NCBI GenBank assembly: GCA_947846985.1
Contig: CANTUZ010000002.1
Span: forward strand, 14,146,087-14,210,086
Direction: 5' to 3'
Source: Fratercula arctica
Lineage: Eukaryota > Chordata > Aves > Charadriiformes > Alcidae
DNA length: 64,000 nt
Translations under genes and position numbers: made by a program
Part shown: in pieces, positions 36,256-47,240 of the stretch
Numbering within the stretch: the first letter of the stretch is position 1
Layout: each line of letters starts with the position of its first letter
The notes under the pieces: generated by a model
Told to the model about the DNA's origin: nothing
Database searches by the model: none
The model's input: only the letters and a program-made list of their open reading frames with translations

Positions 36256-39200
36256 CAGGAAGAAGGCTGGGACTGTTACGATGACTGTGGTGGTCATTCC
36301 TAGGACTTTGGAAATAATGGAGATGGTACTGACCCAGAAATAAATCCTTTCACTAGATGGGCTCTCATTGGGTGCAAAAATATGAGTTGCATCAAATATC
36401 AATTGCAATTTTTTTTCTCCCTTTATTTGGAGGTTACATTTTTCTGTGATTTCTCTTAGCAGCCTGTGCCTGCCCAAGCGAAATATGTAAACAGTGATGA
36501 AATGCTTTGCTGAATTACACCTTTCAAGATTATTTGCTAGGAATTAACATTTTGTCTAATTCCTTCACAGAGGTATTGGATCCCACTGCTGTATTTGCAC
36601 TTCCCTGCTAAGCTCCATTTGTAGAACTGGCTAAATCATATCCCTAATTCTTCTGGTGTGGTCTAGGCCTTCAGGTCTGAATCTTATCCCTTTCCCTTAT
36701 CTCTAACAACCACAGCAATGCCGTTTTGGTTAAGCACTTTACTTGATTTCGTGTTTTTGAGTGAAAATCACCCCTGGGAGCTTTGTGTGTTGGGGCCAAA
36801 CCACAAAAGAGTGATGAAGTCCATGTGGCTGCGTTGCTTCTAGAGATGTCTTGAACAAACGTGGCCCTGAAGCCAACTCCCATTCACTTCGTCTGCAGGT
36901 CTGGCTGCAGCCCCCAGCACAGATATTAATGTGTCTTCCTGGACAATTCTCCAGGACTTGTCCCCACTCTTAGATCAGTAATGTTTTGCCAGGGATTTTT
37001 AAAGAAAGCCAAGCCAAAATTTTAGCACAGTGCAAATATGAAATAAGTAGTAAGGAAAGACCATGGGATCAATAAATATCTTTGGCCAAAAAACTTTTGC
37101 TTAAAAAAAAAAAAACCTGGAGTCAATTACATAGCTTAAATTAAAACCCTGTTAAATAATAGCACCGGCTAGAATGAATCAGTGAGAAGTCCAAGGTTTT
37201 TGTTAGCAGGTTGTAGCCCATAGCGACGACAGACTGATTAATACTGAAACTGCCTCCAGCAAAGGGATCCTGTGTCAGGAGACGAGACCTGTGCATTACT
37301 CACAGAGGTCTCCTGGAGAGGCCAAGAGCACTTTCAGCCATGCAGTTTCAGTCTGACAGTGGGTCAAAATGTACAAGCTTGGAAATGAACAGGAGAGAGT
37401 TTCACCTGGCTCGGGAAGTTTAAGATATTAATACGCATAACACGATTTGAATCACTTCTATCATTCCCATCCTGTTAGCTACACAACGAGATCTGAATAC
37501 TGTGCTTTCAGAAAAGGTTGTTTAGTTGGGTTTTTAAAAAACATTTCCCTCTACTCTCTGTCCCCTCTCCCCTCTTCTCCCCTTTCGTAAATCTTTCATA
37601 ATCAAGATACTTTTCTCATTACGATTTCTGTGTCTGACATTAAAAAGTGTTTTAAAATTCATAGCACATTGCTTGCTGTTAAACTTTGCTCAGTAATAGA
37701 CCATTAGTTTACTTGATGCATGACTCTCTGAATACTTTGTACCGGTAAATATAACAAACTCATGATAATTACTATGTGTAACATGTTTGCATTCAAACAT
37801 GACCTTGAACTTACTTCTCAGACATTTCAGAAATGTCAGCTATGATGATGATCTTTGTTCATTACTGAAAGGAGTTTCTGGGTCTGAATTGTGTAACTCA
37901 CATTTATGTCTATTAAAAATGACACAGTAGAGCTATTTTTATTGTTTTAAACTTTTAAAACACTTTTAAATCTCAGTAGCCCAGTGAGTCATGCGATCTT
38001 GTGACCATCTCGGCACTTTTCCAATCCAGAAGTCTATTAAAAGCTTTGACAAAAGAAACCTTAGTTTATTTCAGAAGCAGTGACAAGGCCAACCTGTACA
38101 CTTATTAACACCCTGCTAAAAATGACTTAGGCATATAGCAGCACGTTTTGCTAGGAGGTATGTAGTCCTAATTTAAAAAGCAAATGGTATTATTTTGTGT
38201 AGAAATTAATGTGATCAGGTGTTAATCTACACTGGAAAACATCCCCAGCAAGTGGAGGCCGTACAGTGATATAACCCCTGCCTTTTTAATCGCCTGAACT
38301 TAATGTTGATCCATCAGTTCCAGCTGGATCAGCCTCTCTGCAGTGAATGCGATAGCCCAGCGCTGCCGTCCCCTGCCTTGGGCTTGTCTCCCGCTGTGGC
38401 AGGAGGGGGTTTGGGGCACAGGATGGACCGTCGCCTCCATTCTGCGGTGCTGCGGTAGCTTGGTTCCCTGTCCTTGGCTTAGGCAGCGAGCTAAAGAGGC
38501 TACAACTGACCAAATAGTTCAGGCGACTTGCCATGGGAGAGAAAATATTTCAGCGTGAGATACCATGATGGTGAAAACACAGAGCTGCCGAAATCTCCTG
38601 CCCTCCAGTAGATGAAAATGACCTTTAACTTAGAGCTGAGAAGTGACCCTCACCTACACCATGTTCTGCAATCATTTAATAGCTTTGCTCCCTTTGGAAA
38701 AAAAAAACAGTTCTCATAAGGAAGAAACTGGCTTTTGTCTAGGAACTGGTGTGGCGTAAAACCTAAGTGACCGCCTCCAAACCAGAACATGATACCATCT
38801 CAGCTGGAGCTGCCTGTATTCAGAGGATGGGGAGATTCCTTCCCTGCTTCCATCAGTGTATCTTGCTCAAATGCTGCATTCATGAAGAGTTAAAATTAGA
38901 GGGTCTCTGTCCTTGTGCTAAAAGCAGCAGCCAGTTCCACTTCTCTGATGCCTGTTTTCTTCCAAAGCACTGAGACTGCTTTTAATAACAAAGTGAAAGT
39001 GACACTGGTGCCAGTCATTTATATTTCCCTATGTGCATTTACATTCAGCTTCTCCTGTGACTTTCCTAAATTAGGTACTGTCCACATTAGAATTCAAGCC
39101 ATGTCAGCCACAGCTATGTTTAAATGTGGTTGCGTACTAGGAGGATTCCAGCATACCATTGCTGACCACAGGGGAACAAGGATTTTTAAACTGTTGTTGC

Positions 39201-40975
39201 TGTTTCCCTTCCCTCCCAAAGCAGTGTAAGCTGCACTGTGCTCTTGACAGCAAGTCAGGCTTCCAGTCGATAGAAATGGTCGATTTTGGTAAAGCTGCAC
39301 ATATTTTGACCTGTCTAGACTCTGCTTCTGTTTCTCTGGGAAGACTATACAGACCGTGACTTGGTACCACCGTTATTCTGGCAGGCAGAAAAGGCATGGA
39401 TCGTGTTGCTCAGTTCCTTACTGGAGGATGCTCAGACCTTTTGGGGAGAGACACAGAATCCTCTGGGATCCTCTGGGACCAAAAGCATTGCATAAGGACT
39501 TCATTAAACAGGAAGAATAGCAAAACCACTCCTCATAGCATTCAGTAGAAAGGCTATTCCTTCCTCTTCAGAGGTTAAGTGCCGCGGTTATGGCAAAAAA
39601 AAGTATTAAGACAACCTTTTGAGCAAGAATCCTTTACTCAAAAACATGCCATGGATTCTGCCTGCTTTATACTACAGATGGAGATTCTAGATAACACTTT
39701 GATTTGATTTGTATCAATCACTCAGTGGAATAATGCACTAGTGCAAAATTGACCCATGTGGGGTGGATGATGGAGACTTCAACACTTTAGACTTCTGTTT
39801 GAAGAGCCATTAAATGCCGGCTTTACATCAGGATGGACAAGTAACTGCCCCATAATTCACAAAGTAGCAGTGCAACAACTGCATTTTCAAGCCCTCTGAT
39901 ACAATCTGGTCTGAAACCTGAGGTCTCAGAGCTGGGACAGGAACTAAAATTCATAAATCAGACTGGAGGTCATCCACTAGTTTGCCTACTGCTATTCACT
40001 GAATGTTGGAATCACCTTCCTCATGCGGAAGTCAGGTTTAAACCCTTGCTTATGCCTTAGCTCATATGGCTGAAAACGAGGCTGTGGTTCACATTCAAAC
40101 TCTGCTGTAGACCTGTGTAGGGCAGAGAATACATTTTTGACCCCTTGAGGAAATAGGTAAATCGCAATTTAAAACAGAAAGTTGCAATTTTTTTTTTCTA
40201 TGTCACCAGGAAAGGCACTCCAGGAATTGTCATAAAACCCATTTTTCATAAAGCAGTTTTTCAAATAGGCAAAATAAGTGTTTATATCCTTAAGAATACT
40301 GTTTCTCCAAAGGATCTTGAAAGCTTTTAAGGGAAAAGTATCTCAAGTTCAATTAGGAGACTATCTTGAAAGTCCTGGTACTTGGCACTTCTACCCAGGC
40401 CTGTAGGTACATACGCACCCACCGTTAGCGAGTGGTGTGAAAGGCAAAATGAATTTGTGGAGCACACCATAGAGTATGACAGCATTTCTGTGAAGAGCCT
40501 GAGAAAGGGAATATTGTTAAGGGAAAGAACAGTGCTTGTTTCTTGATTAAGGAGGTGGGTTCGTACCCAGGAGATCAGTCTGTGCAACAGACTTATTAAC
40601 CGGCATTGGGTAAGCCACTTCAGTCAGGACTTTGGGAAGCCACTAATACCGCACTTGGAAACAGAGACAACAAAAGCTGGGAACATAATAGCTTTTTGCC
40701 CCCTGACCTGTCAGTAACTTCCCCTCTGCTTTTTGGTCTACCACTGTCCCAACAGAGCATTCATCATCACGTGCCTCACCACCCTCCTGCCTGGCATGGC
40801 TGATTTGAAGATTGCTCGCTGGTGGCCGGCAGAGATTACAACAGCCACGCAAGCTGAACGAGCGCTAAGGGGCTGCCCGCGGTCGCTCTTCTGTAGAGAA
40901 ATGAAAGGAAGGCTGAGCTAAGGTTGGAAAATGCTCTCGAGTGAGAAATACCACTTCTGATTCACCTATTAAGAA
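36256..40975. other. Non-coding unique DNA
   Basis: No gene is supported. A region at about 37620-38080 is rich in factor-like motifs, including a perfect 'tgaccttga' (reverse complement of the ERR/SF-1 site) at 37800-37808. A 10-bp direct repeat ('ggatcctctg' type) lies at about 39458-39479. A-rich and T-rich short runs lie at about 37103, 38699 and 40190. Patches near 38340-38480 and 40780-40900 are slightly GC-richer. Confidence 0.65.
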
Positions 40976-40980
40976 TCTAT

Positions 40981-41028
40981 TACTTTTACTTTTTGAGTAA
41001 AAAAATAAAATGGAAAAAAGTAAAAGTA
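40981..41028. repeat. Inverted repeat, 14-bp perfect arms, 20-bp loop
   Basis: The left arm 'tacttttacttttt' (40981-40994) and right arm 'aaaaagtaaaagta' (41015-41028) are exact reverse complements around a 20-bp A-rich loop. It could form a hairpin or cruciform, or be the end of a decayed foldback element. The strong A/T bias lowers the surprise somewhat. Confidence 0.85.
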
Positions 41029-42160
41029 TATTATTTTGTAAATCTCACGGGAGGGAAGCCTTTAATGGAAAAGTATCTTAAGCTTCAGTTAGGATGTTAT
41101 CTCAAAAATGTCTCAAGATCATAAATTAGAATAATCTAATTGGACCTACCTCATTTTTATACCAGCTAAGAATGTGACCCTCTGCATCTATCTGCAGAAA
41201 TCTTCAGTCAAAAATTATGCTTCTTTATAAAGTGCTTCAAAGCCTTTGATGGTCTGTTAAATGGCAAATTTCAGTGCTCTAGGCCACCTTCTTTAACTTG
41301 ATGGAATAGTTGTGCAATTAAAGAGATAACGTATTTTTGGTGTAACACACATTTGAGTACTGCTAGTTCTGTCTCCTTAAAGAAGAAAAAAACTTTGTTT
41401 AATGGGAATGGCCAAAAGCAGTAGGTGGACTAATTTGTGTTTGGGGTATGTGAAGGAGTTTTTATTTTTCAAACAGAAACTTATTCTTTTGATTAACGGA
41501 CTTTCAGTCTTCAAAATGCCTTTGCTATATCCATGTTTGGATGAAAAGTGTATGTTCACCTTCTAATAAGCTGTTATACTACTGTTGGCACTACTTCTTA
41601 CCACAGGCTTGCCACAGGAACCATGATTCACACTATCATGTGTTCTGGACTACTTAAAATTACAGTTAATTAGGAGTTCTGAGAAAGGCAAAGCTCTTAA
41701 AAAAAAAAAAAAAAAAAAAATCAGCACATCCTGCAGGGGCTCAACTGTTTTACAAACACGTGAGGTATCTCATCCCTGCCACGCCACAGCCCTGCACCCC
41801 ACAACAAATCCAGACAGGGATTTTAATAGGGTTAGGTCCAGAGCTATATCCTGCAACAATCTCTTTTGACCCATTCATCCTTCAAAAATGTTCTTATTTT
41901 TTCTTCTTTTAGTTTTCCTTTTTTCCCTTACTACTTACCACTTCACGTTTTCACTTCCCTGATACTATTTCAGAGTGTTCGTAGCTCTCTTTTCTCTTCA
42001 GCTTCTTGCTAACTTCACACTTCCCCCGACACCACAACCAGTGTTCATCCAAATAGCAAACTTGGGTCCTACTACGACATTAACTGATACCCAACAGAGA
42101 CAGGTTTGGGCTTTCCCTCTTGTCAGTCTTGACAGTATACTGAATCCAGGAGATTTTTTG
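41029..42160. other. Non-coding DNA with a 22-A run
   Basis: Unique AT-rich sequence containing an uninterrupted 22-A tract at 41699-41720. No recognisable gene copy or SINE lies upstream of the A run. A pyrimidine-rich stretch follows at about 41885-42010. Confidence 0.7.
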
Positions 42161-42166
42161 CCACTA

Positions 42167-42276
42167 TTTTTTTTTTTTCTTGGGGGGGCGGGGGGGAGGA
42201 GAAGTTAAGAGGAAAAAAAAAAAGTTAGAAAACCCTTATTGCAAAGGGCAGTAGAGGGTTGTTTTTTTTTTTTTTT
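42167..42276. repeat. Homopolymer cluster with G7CG7
   Basis: In 110 bp there are T12 (42167-42178), G7-C-G7 (42182-42196), A11 (42213-42223) and T15 (42262-42276). G7CG7 can be divided into four GGG runs with one-base loops, the most stable form of intramolecular G-quadruplex by known rules. No gene is adjacent. Confidence 0.8.
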
Positions 42277-43000
42277 AAATGGGTGTGTCTGTCACACAGG
42301 GGCCCACAGCTTAAAATAAGTAAAATCCTGGGATGACTGTGCCGGCTAATTTGCGAGATAAGCCTTTTATGTTGGGGATTTTGTCTGGACAAAGTGAACA
42401 GGCTGGAGAGCTGAATATGCAAGCAAACCACTTACCATGCCTCTTGCATCACACACACACATAACTAATACGTTAATCATCAATGTTTAAACACAGTTAC
42501 CAGATATGATGCCAGAAATAACTTCTGTCTCTATTATTTTTGTTGACCTACCATATTTCTTCACTTTGGTCTCTTGTTTCTAACCCTCATTCACTTTTGG
42601 TTTTGAAATCAGTGGGCAGATCAAGAGTTTCATAAAACCCTTCCTGCCCTAAACTTGCCTTTGAATGAACTATCCCTCTGATATGCCAAGCATTGCCGTT
42701 GGCTATTAGCTTTCACTTGACAGACTATGAATTAATTTACCATGCTGACATGGGCAGTTTGAGGCACAGCATGAGTCACAACTCATGTTATAGTTTGTTC
42801 AATTATATCCCAGTCATTTGAGCTAATTGAGTCAAATGATACACTGTCACAGGACTTACTGTAAGTCCAGAGGATTTCTCCTTCTGCCTAAGCTGCTCAT
42901 CTTCAACTGTCAACAGCTCACGGCACTCGCCGTAATCGTTGCCAGATCCCTGGCAGTGACGATCTCCAGCAGCCTGAGCCCCTCGGCATGTCCACGGTGG
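42277..43000. other. Non-coding unique DNA
   Basis: No gene or repeat recognised. A short CA run lies at about 42451-42461. Sequence becomes GC-richer toward 42.9 kb, leading into the minisatellite. Confidence 0.65.
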
Positions 43001-43080
43001 CTGCGTGCTCCTGGCCAGCAAAATGCGCTCCTGGCCAGCAAAACACGCTCCCGGCCAGCAAAACATGCTCACGGTCAGCC
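43001..43080. repeat. GC-rich minisatellite, 4 x 20 bp
   Basis: Four consecutive 20-bp units with shared core 'gctc(c/a)(t/c)ggccagca' and variable first bases. Units start at 43001, 43021, 43041 and 43061; the last is most diverged ('gctcacggtcagcc'). The period is exact. Because 20 is not a multiple of three, any reading frame shifts between copies, so it is unlikely to encode a peptide repeat. There are no unique spacers between copies, so it is not a CRISPR array. A T-rich tract follows at about 43166-43205. Confidence 0.85.
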
Positions 43081-43374
43081 CAGCCCCACCGCTGTGAGCT
43101 GCAACCTCTTGTGGCTTTACTCGGAAGAGGAATGGAAAGTCAGAGTTAAACTGCGCTGAAAATGTTATTTTTTTTCTTTTTTTTTTCCTTTTTTTTTCTT
43201 TTTTCTGAGTTTCACTTCAGTGCCCAAGGAGGACTCTGCACATTTGATTCTTGCGCTGCCTTTTCCCGTATGCAATTCCTTCCTCTGCAATGGGATCAGT
43301 CCCATTTGACACCAAGGTAAATAACATAAGCATTTACTCCTGTGTTGTAATAAAGCATTGCATTTAAATGGGCA

Positions 43375-43530
43375 CGTTTTACTCGGATTGTAAAGTGCTT
43401 TGCAGATGTAAATGAAGTAAACCTTCTGTCAGCCCTTGGAGATAAACAAAGAACATTATATCCATTTTAGAGGTAGATAATCTGAGGCACAAAGAATTTG
43501 AGACAAGAAGTTTGGCTGCCTAAAATTAGA
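43375..43530 (-). mobile_element. MIR/L2-type 3' fragment
   Basis: The plus strand reads 'gattgtaaagtgctttgcag', then a 'cagcccttggagataa' block, then 'atatccattttagaggtag' and 'aatctgaggcacaaagaa'. This order matches the reverse complement of the MIR/L2 3' half ('aagtgcttt...acaaccctatgagg...atccccattttacagatg...aaactgaggcacagaga'). It is strongly diverged and inactive. Confidence 0.6.
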
Positions 43531-43534
43531 CACC

Positions 43535-45145
43535 TCAGTCCAAATTAATATGTTGTGAATCCCTTACTCATGTTAGAAAGCAGCTATTCCCCTCCAACAA
43601 CCTCAGGAAGACAGCAGTATGTGAAGTCTTTGAATTGCACCTCACAGCCAGGCATGGTAAAAGCTTGTGGGGATGTTTAGGCACTGAGTTCCCAAAATTA
43701 AACATAAGGAAAAAATTTTCGCTGAGATTATTTTCAAGACAAAATGTGACCATTGATCAAATTAATTGTTCTGGCTTGTAAAAAAAACAGTCTTTCATCA
43801 AAGATTGCCTTCAACAGAAAAAAAACTTTCTGTTTTCTTTGGAAAAGCAATTCATTTATCACTCAAATACTACAACAGTACTTCATGTGAAATTATGAGA
43901 GCAGAACGACTATGAGGGTGCACTCTGAAGTAGAGTCCAGAGACGTCTTTCAGACACCTTGGTTTTGGATAAGGATGAACCCCAGGAAGGCTTCTCATGC
44001 TGGTTACGGAAACAAGGGCTGGAATTTCGCTGGGGCTTTAAAGTCAAGTTTCATGAAGACTTTACCTCGTGTCTGCACCCAAACTATGAGAAGTGGGAGT
44101 CCGTCACTAGCAGAGAGCTAGTGGGGTGTGGGATAGTCATGCCTCGGGGCAGGACCTCTGAGAGGTCTTAGAAGTCCTCTCCAAATCCTAGAAGAAGGGA
44201 TCTTCTAAAGAAGGCCAGGAGGGAAATCTGCCAGTGGTGGTTTTGGCTGAAGGTTGACAGGCTGTTATGGAATAACCTTTCTCTCAGTAAGTCAGAGCCC
44301 AGAGGGACTGACTTTTCACCCTTACAGATGCTGCTCTTTCTTTGGAAGTCAAGTAGTGACTCCTACCAGCTCTTCAAACCACTGACTTGTAGAGGATTTT
44401 TAATTTACTGAAACAAGCTTAATTCAGTCAGTTTTTTTTCCTGGATACCGAGAACTGATGTATTCCCTTTATAGTAGAACTGACAGTAAAATGCATCACT
44501 GCATACAAGGGAAAAGTATCCCTTTCTCCTGTTTTATTTCTGTTTTTAACCCCTGCTATAAAGTAACTTTTGGGTTTATGCTTTGCTCAGTTAACATATA
44601 TGATTCACATTTGGTGACATATGAAAAGTGAAGCTTTTACCAGGTAAGATTTTCTCATTAAATTCCATTAACTAACTTCATACCAGACTGACATTCTTAC
44701 AATTCAAAGTCTGTTCTTCCAATGTAAAAAACACTTGAATAAAAGGTCAAAACAACGCAACATTGATTTAGATGCTACACAGGGAGCATTTGCACATAAC
44801 TAGTTGCAGGAGTACATACTAGATCTTCACTTCAGACTGAAATTTAAGATATGTGCAGATTATAAGTGCTGGCTGATCTATTACTTTGCCCTCTTGGATG
44901 CAACTTGCCTTTGTGCCACTAGGCACCCAGGCACAGCGGTACTGCTGTAGCCATCACCCTGAATGGACACCAACAAAGTTTGTTCTTGATGGACATCTAT
45001 TTATACATTTATAAAGCAATGCAAAACGCCCATCTGTTGAAGCATTTCAGTAATAGAGGGAATATTTATTGTGTTTTTCTGAATGCGATGACCCAGTTTA
45101 CACGTTGATCCGCCTAGCATCGTCTGTGATACTGGGGGAAGAAAG
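43535..45145. other. Non-coding unique DNA
   Basis: No gene is supported. Two overlapping plus-strand open frames at about 43910-44170 share the same sequence in different frames and match nothing known. No repeat family was recognised. Confidence 0.65.
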
Positions 45146-45149
45146 CCCC

Positions 45150-45495
45150 ACAGAACCACAGAAATTACACAATAGAAACGTGGGTGGGAGGGAATCTCTG
45201 AAGGACATCCACTCCAATCTCCTGCTTGAGGCAGACCTGTCACCAGCACTAGATCAAGTCAGCTGTGCCTTTGTCTACCCTAAATCTTTAAAATCTCCTG
45301 GGATGGAGATTCCACAGCCTCCCTGGGCTGCCTTTTCTAGCATTTTGTCATCCTTCCAGATTAAAAAAAAATATCTGTTTCACTAACTGAAACCTTCCAA
45401 GCTGCAGTTTGTGGCTGGTGCCCCTTGTTATGTTGTCTGTTACAACTGAGAGGAGTTTGGCCTTCTCATCTTTGCAACTACTCTTCAAGCAATTG
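45150..45495 (-). mobile_element. CR1 LINE fragment, reverse orientation
   Basis: The plus strand begins 'cagaaccacagaaattaca' and continues 'gggagggaatctctgaagg' and 'catccactccaatctcctgc'. Then come 'gatggagattccacagcctc', 'tggctggtgccccttgttatg' and 'cttctcatctttgcaactac'. This is the order of the reverse complement of the CR1 3' region and the end of ORF2 ('...agaatcacagaatc...ggcatctagtccaac...gggatggggattccacaac...'). About 345 bp remain, diverged, with a 5'-truncated end at the right. Inactive copy. Confidence 0.8.
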
Positions 45496-45499
45496 TGGG

Positions 45500-46940
45500 A
45501 AATCCTGGACTAAATAACAAGTCTGTGTTAACATATTCATTAACAAATTTGAAAACCCGTGTATTAAAATATACCAGACCACAGTTATTGAGGTGCAGGC
45601 CTCACTCACATGAGCCTTTCTGAGTCTCCCAGCTGAGATTCGTCCTACAGAGGTGAGGTGCTCCCATTAGGAAGACAGTCCTGCAATCCCCATCAAGAGT
45701 CAGTGGAAAGAAGACTTCAGGTTGCCAGTATCAGGTTCTGGAGGTGCCTGACCCTCACCACTGCTGGTGTCAGTTACCTCAGCAGCTGGGGACAGCTGCC
45801 TGAAAGTAGGTGGAATTTGGTGTTTTACATGTCCCGTACCGTGTCCCCCATACTGTGTATGATATTTTTTTTCTCTGTAGAAGAGGAGGGTACAGCTTAT
45901 CTTGCCCAAAGTGTTAAAATAACAAAGGCCAGCCTGGGTATCACGTGTTGCTATCATTCTTACCACATGAAGAAAAAAATCCACGATTTTCCCTTCTTAC
46001 TTTCTGAATATTTCATGCGTTCCTTAAAACTTACATCAGGTTGTATTTCCTTCTAAAATGAGAATAAGATCATCAGAAACTAATTAGATCTGGTTCCAGT
46101 GTAAAACCACAATGGAAACTTTTTTGAAATGTCAAAGCTGCCATAGTTATTACTTGTCCTGGGCTCTAAGGGAGACAGAGTAGTTTCCAGGCTTTTTGTT
46201 ATTTCTTTTCTTACCATTTATTTTTTGCTGTTGGTTTTGTTGTTGTTGTTGGTGGTGTTGTTGTTGTTGCCTAATATACACAACAATGGTAAAATATAGT
46301 GAAGAAGACTACTGTGTATCCCCAGACCATGTATAGCACTCTCACTTTTATTTTTTTATTCCCCAAACACTGTCAGTAGCCCTGACTGTAAGAGTCATGA
46401 GCTTTGGGTAAAAACCAAATGAGTACATCTGCCTTTTTATTTCACTCCAAGATATCTAAATAAAGAAGTATGTATCCAGACTATCACAAATAGCTAGGCT
46501 ACTAGACTAATATTTCCATGGCCTCTCTAGTTAGTTGACATTAGTTGGTTAAGGGCTTATTTTTCTTTGGTTGGAAAACATTGAGCTGGAACAAAAGAAC
46601 TTGTAGGAATGGGCTACTTTTGATAGAATTTTTTTCTTTTTTTTTTGAGATTGTATTGCTTTCTTGTACCCTTGATAAAATTTTGATAAAAGTTAAGAGC
46701 GGAAGGGTGAACAATGTCTTCTTGTGTGCTAATACTGAGGCATGAATTAAAGTCCCCTCTGGTTCTCAGTGGGAACCTGAGCTGTGTCTTGTGTCAGTGT
46801 CATGACCACTGAGCATTGGGGAAGGAGTGGTGGTGGTGTCTCTCACTTTCTTCCTAAAATTCCTACCCAGGCATTGAAGCGTTGACGGGAAGCTAGACTG
46901 TAGCCTGAAGAAGGGCTCTAACCACCTGCCAATAGACTCC
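45500..46940. other. Non-coding DNA with GTT-rich low complexity
   Basis: No gene is supported. Overlapping open frames on both strands at about 45660-46056 show no known domain. A GTT/GGT-rich low-complexity stretch lies at about 46228-46270. Confidence 0.65.
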
Positions 46941-46942
46941 TG

Positions 46943-47125
46943 AAATCACAGGACTAGAAAAGACCTCAGGAAATTATCTAGTTCAGCATTCTCCATATAG
47001 ACAGGATAAGCTACATGAAGTCATTCCTCACAGATGTTATTCTAATCTGTTCTTAAAAGCCTTCAATATAGAGAGTCCACACCTCTGGGGATTTCTGTTT
47101 AAAGCTTTAAAAATTTCTAAACTAG
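46943..47125 (-). mobile_element. Old CR1-type LINE 3' fragment, reverse orientation
   Basis: The plus strand reads 'aaatcacaggactagaaaag', 'cctcaggaaattatctagtt', 'caggataagctacatgaag', 'cctcacagatgttattctaa' and 'ctgttcttaaaagccttcaa'. These are the successive blocks of the reverse-complemented 3' region of older CR1 subfamilies ('...ctcacagatgtttgtctaacctgttcttaaaaacctcc...'). It is diverged and inactive, and lies beside a probable MIR/L2 fragment. Confidence 0.7.
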
Positions 47126-47169
47126 AGTCAGTATCACAGTTTCTAATTTGGGGATTTTTTATTTTTTAC

Positions 47170-47240
47170 AGGAAGTAAGAGCTAATATTCTCATTGTCTA
47201 GATGGGAAACTAAATTACAGATAACACCGGGCTGATTCTG
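47170..47240 (-). mobile_element. Possible MIR/L2 fragment
   Basis: The plus strand reads 'aatattctcattgtctagat' then 'gggaaactaaattacagat', close to the reverse complement of the MIR/L2 core ('attatccccattttacagatggggaaactgaggcacagag'). It is short and diverged, so chance similarity is possible. Confidence 0.45.

Noticed and set aside
40550..40600. tRNA-like 'gggttcgtaccc' T-arm
   Set aside because: No acceptor stem, D-arm or anticodon arm can be placed around it.
41699..41720. Poly-A tail of a processed pseudogene
   Set aside because: No open or decayed coding sequence, target-site duplication or polyadenylation context is visible upstream; the same holds for the runs at 3.9 and 5.6 kb.
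43001..43080. CRISPR-like regular repeat
   Set aside because: The copies are directly adjacent with no unique spacers, and the host is a vertebrate; it is a minisatellite.
45658..46056. Plus-strand 132-codon frame with an opposing 94-codon frame
   Set aside because: Overlapping frames on both strands with no domain suggest chance.
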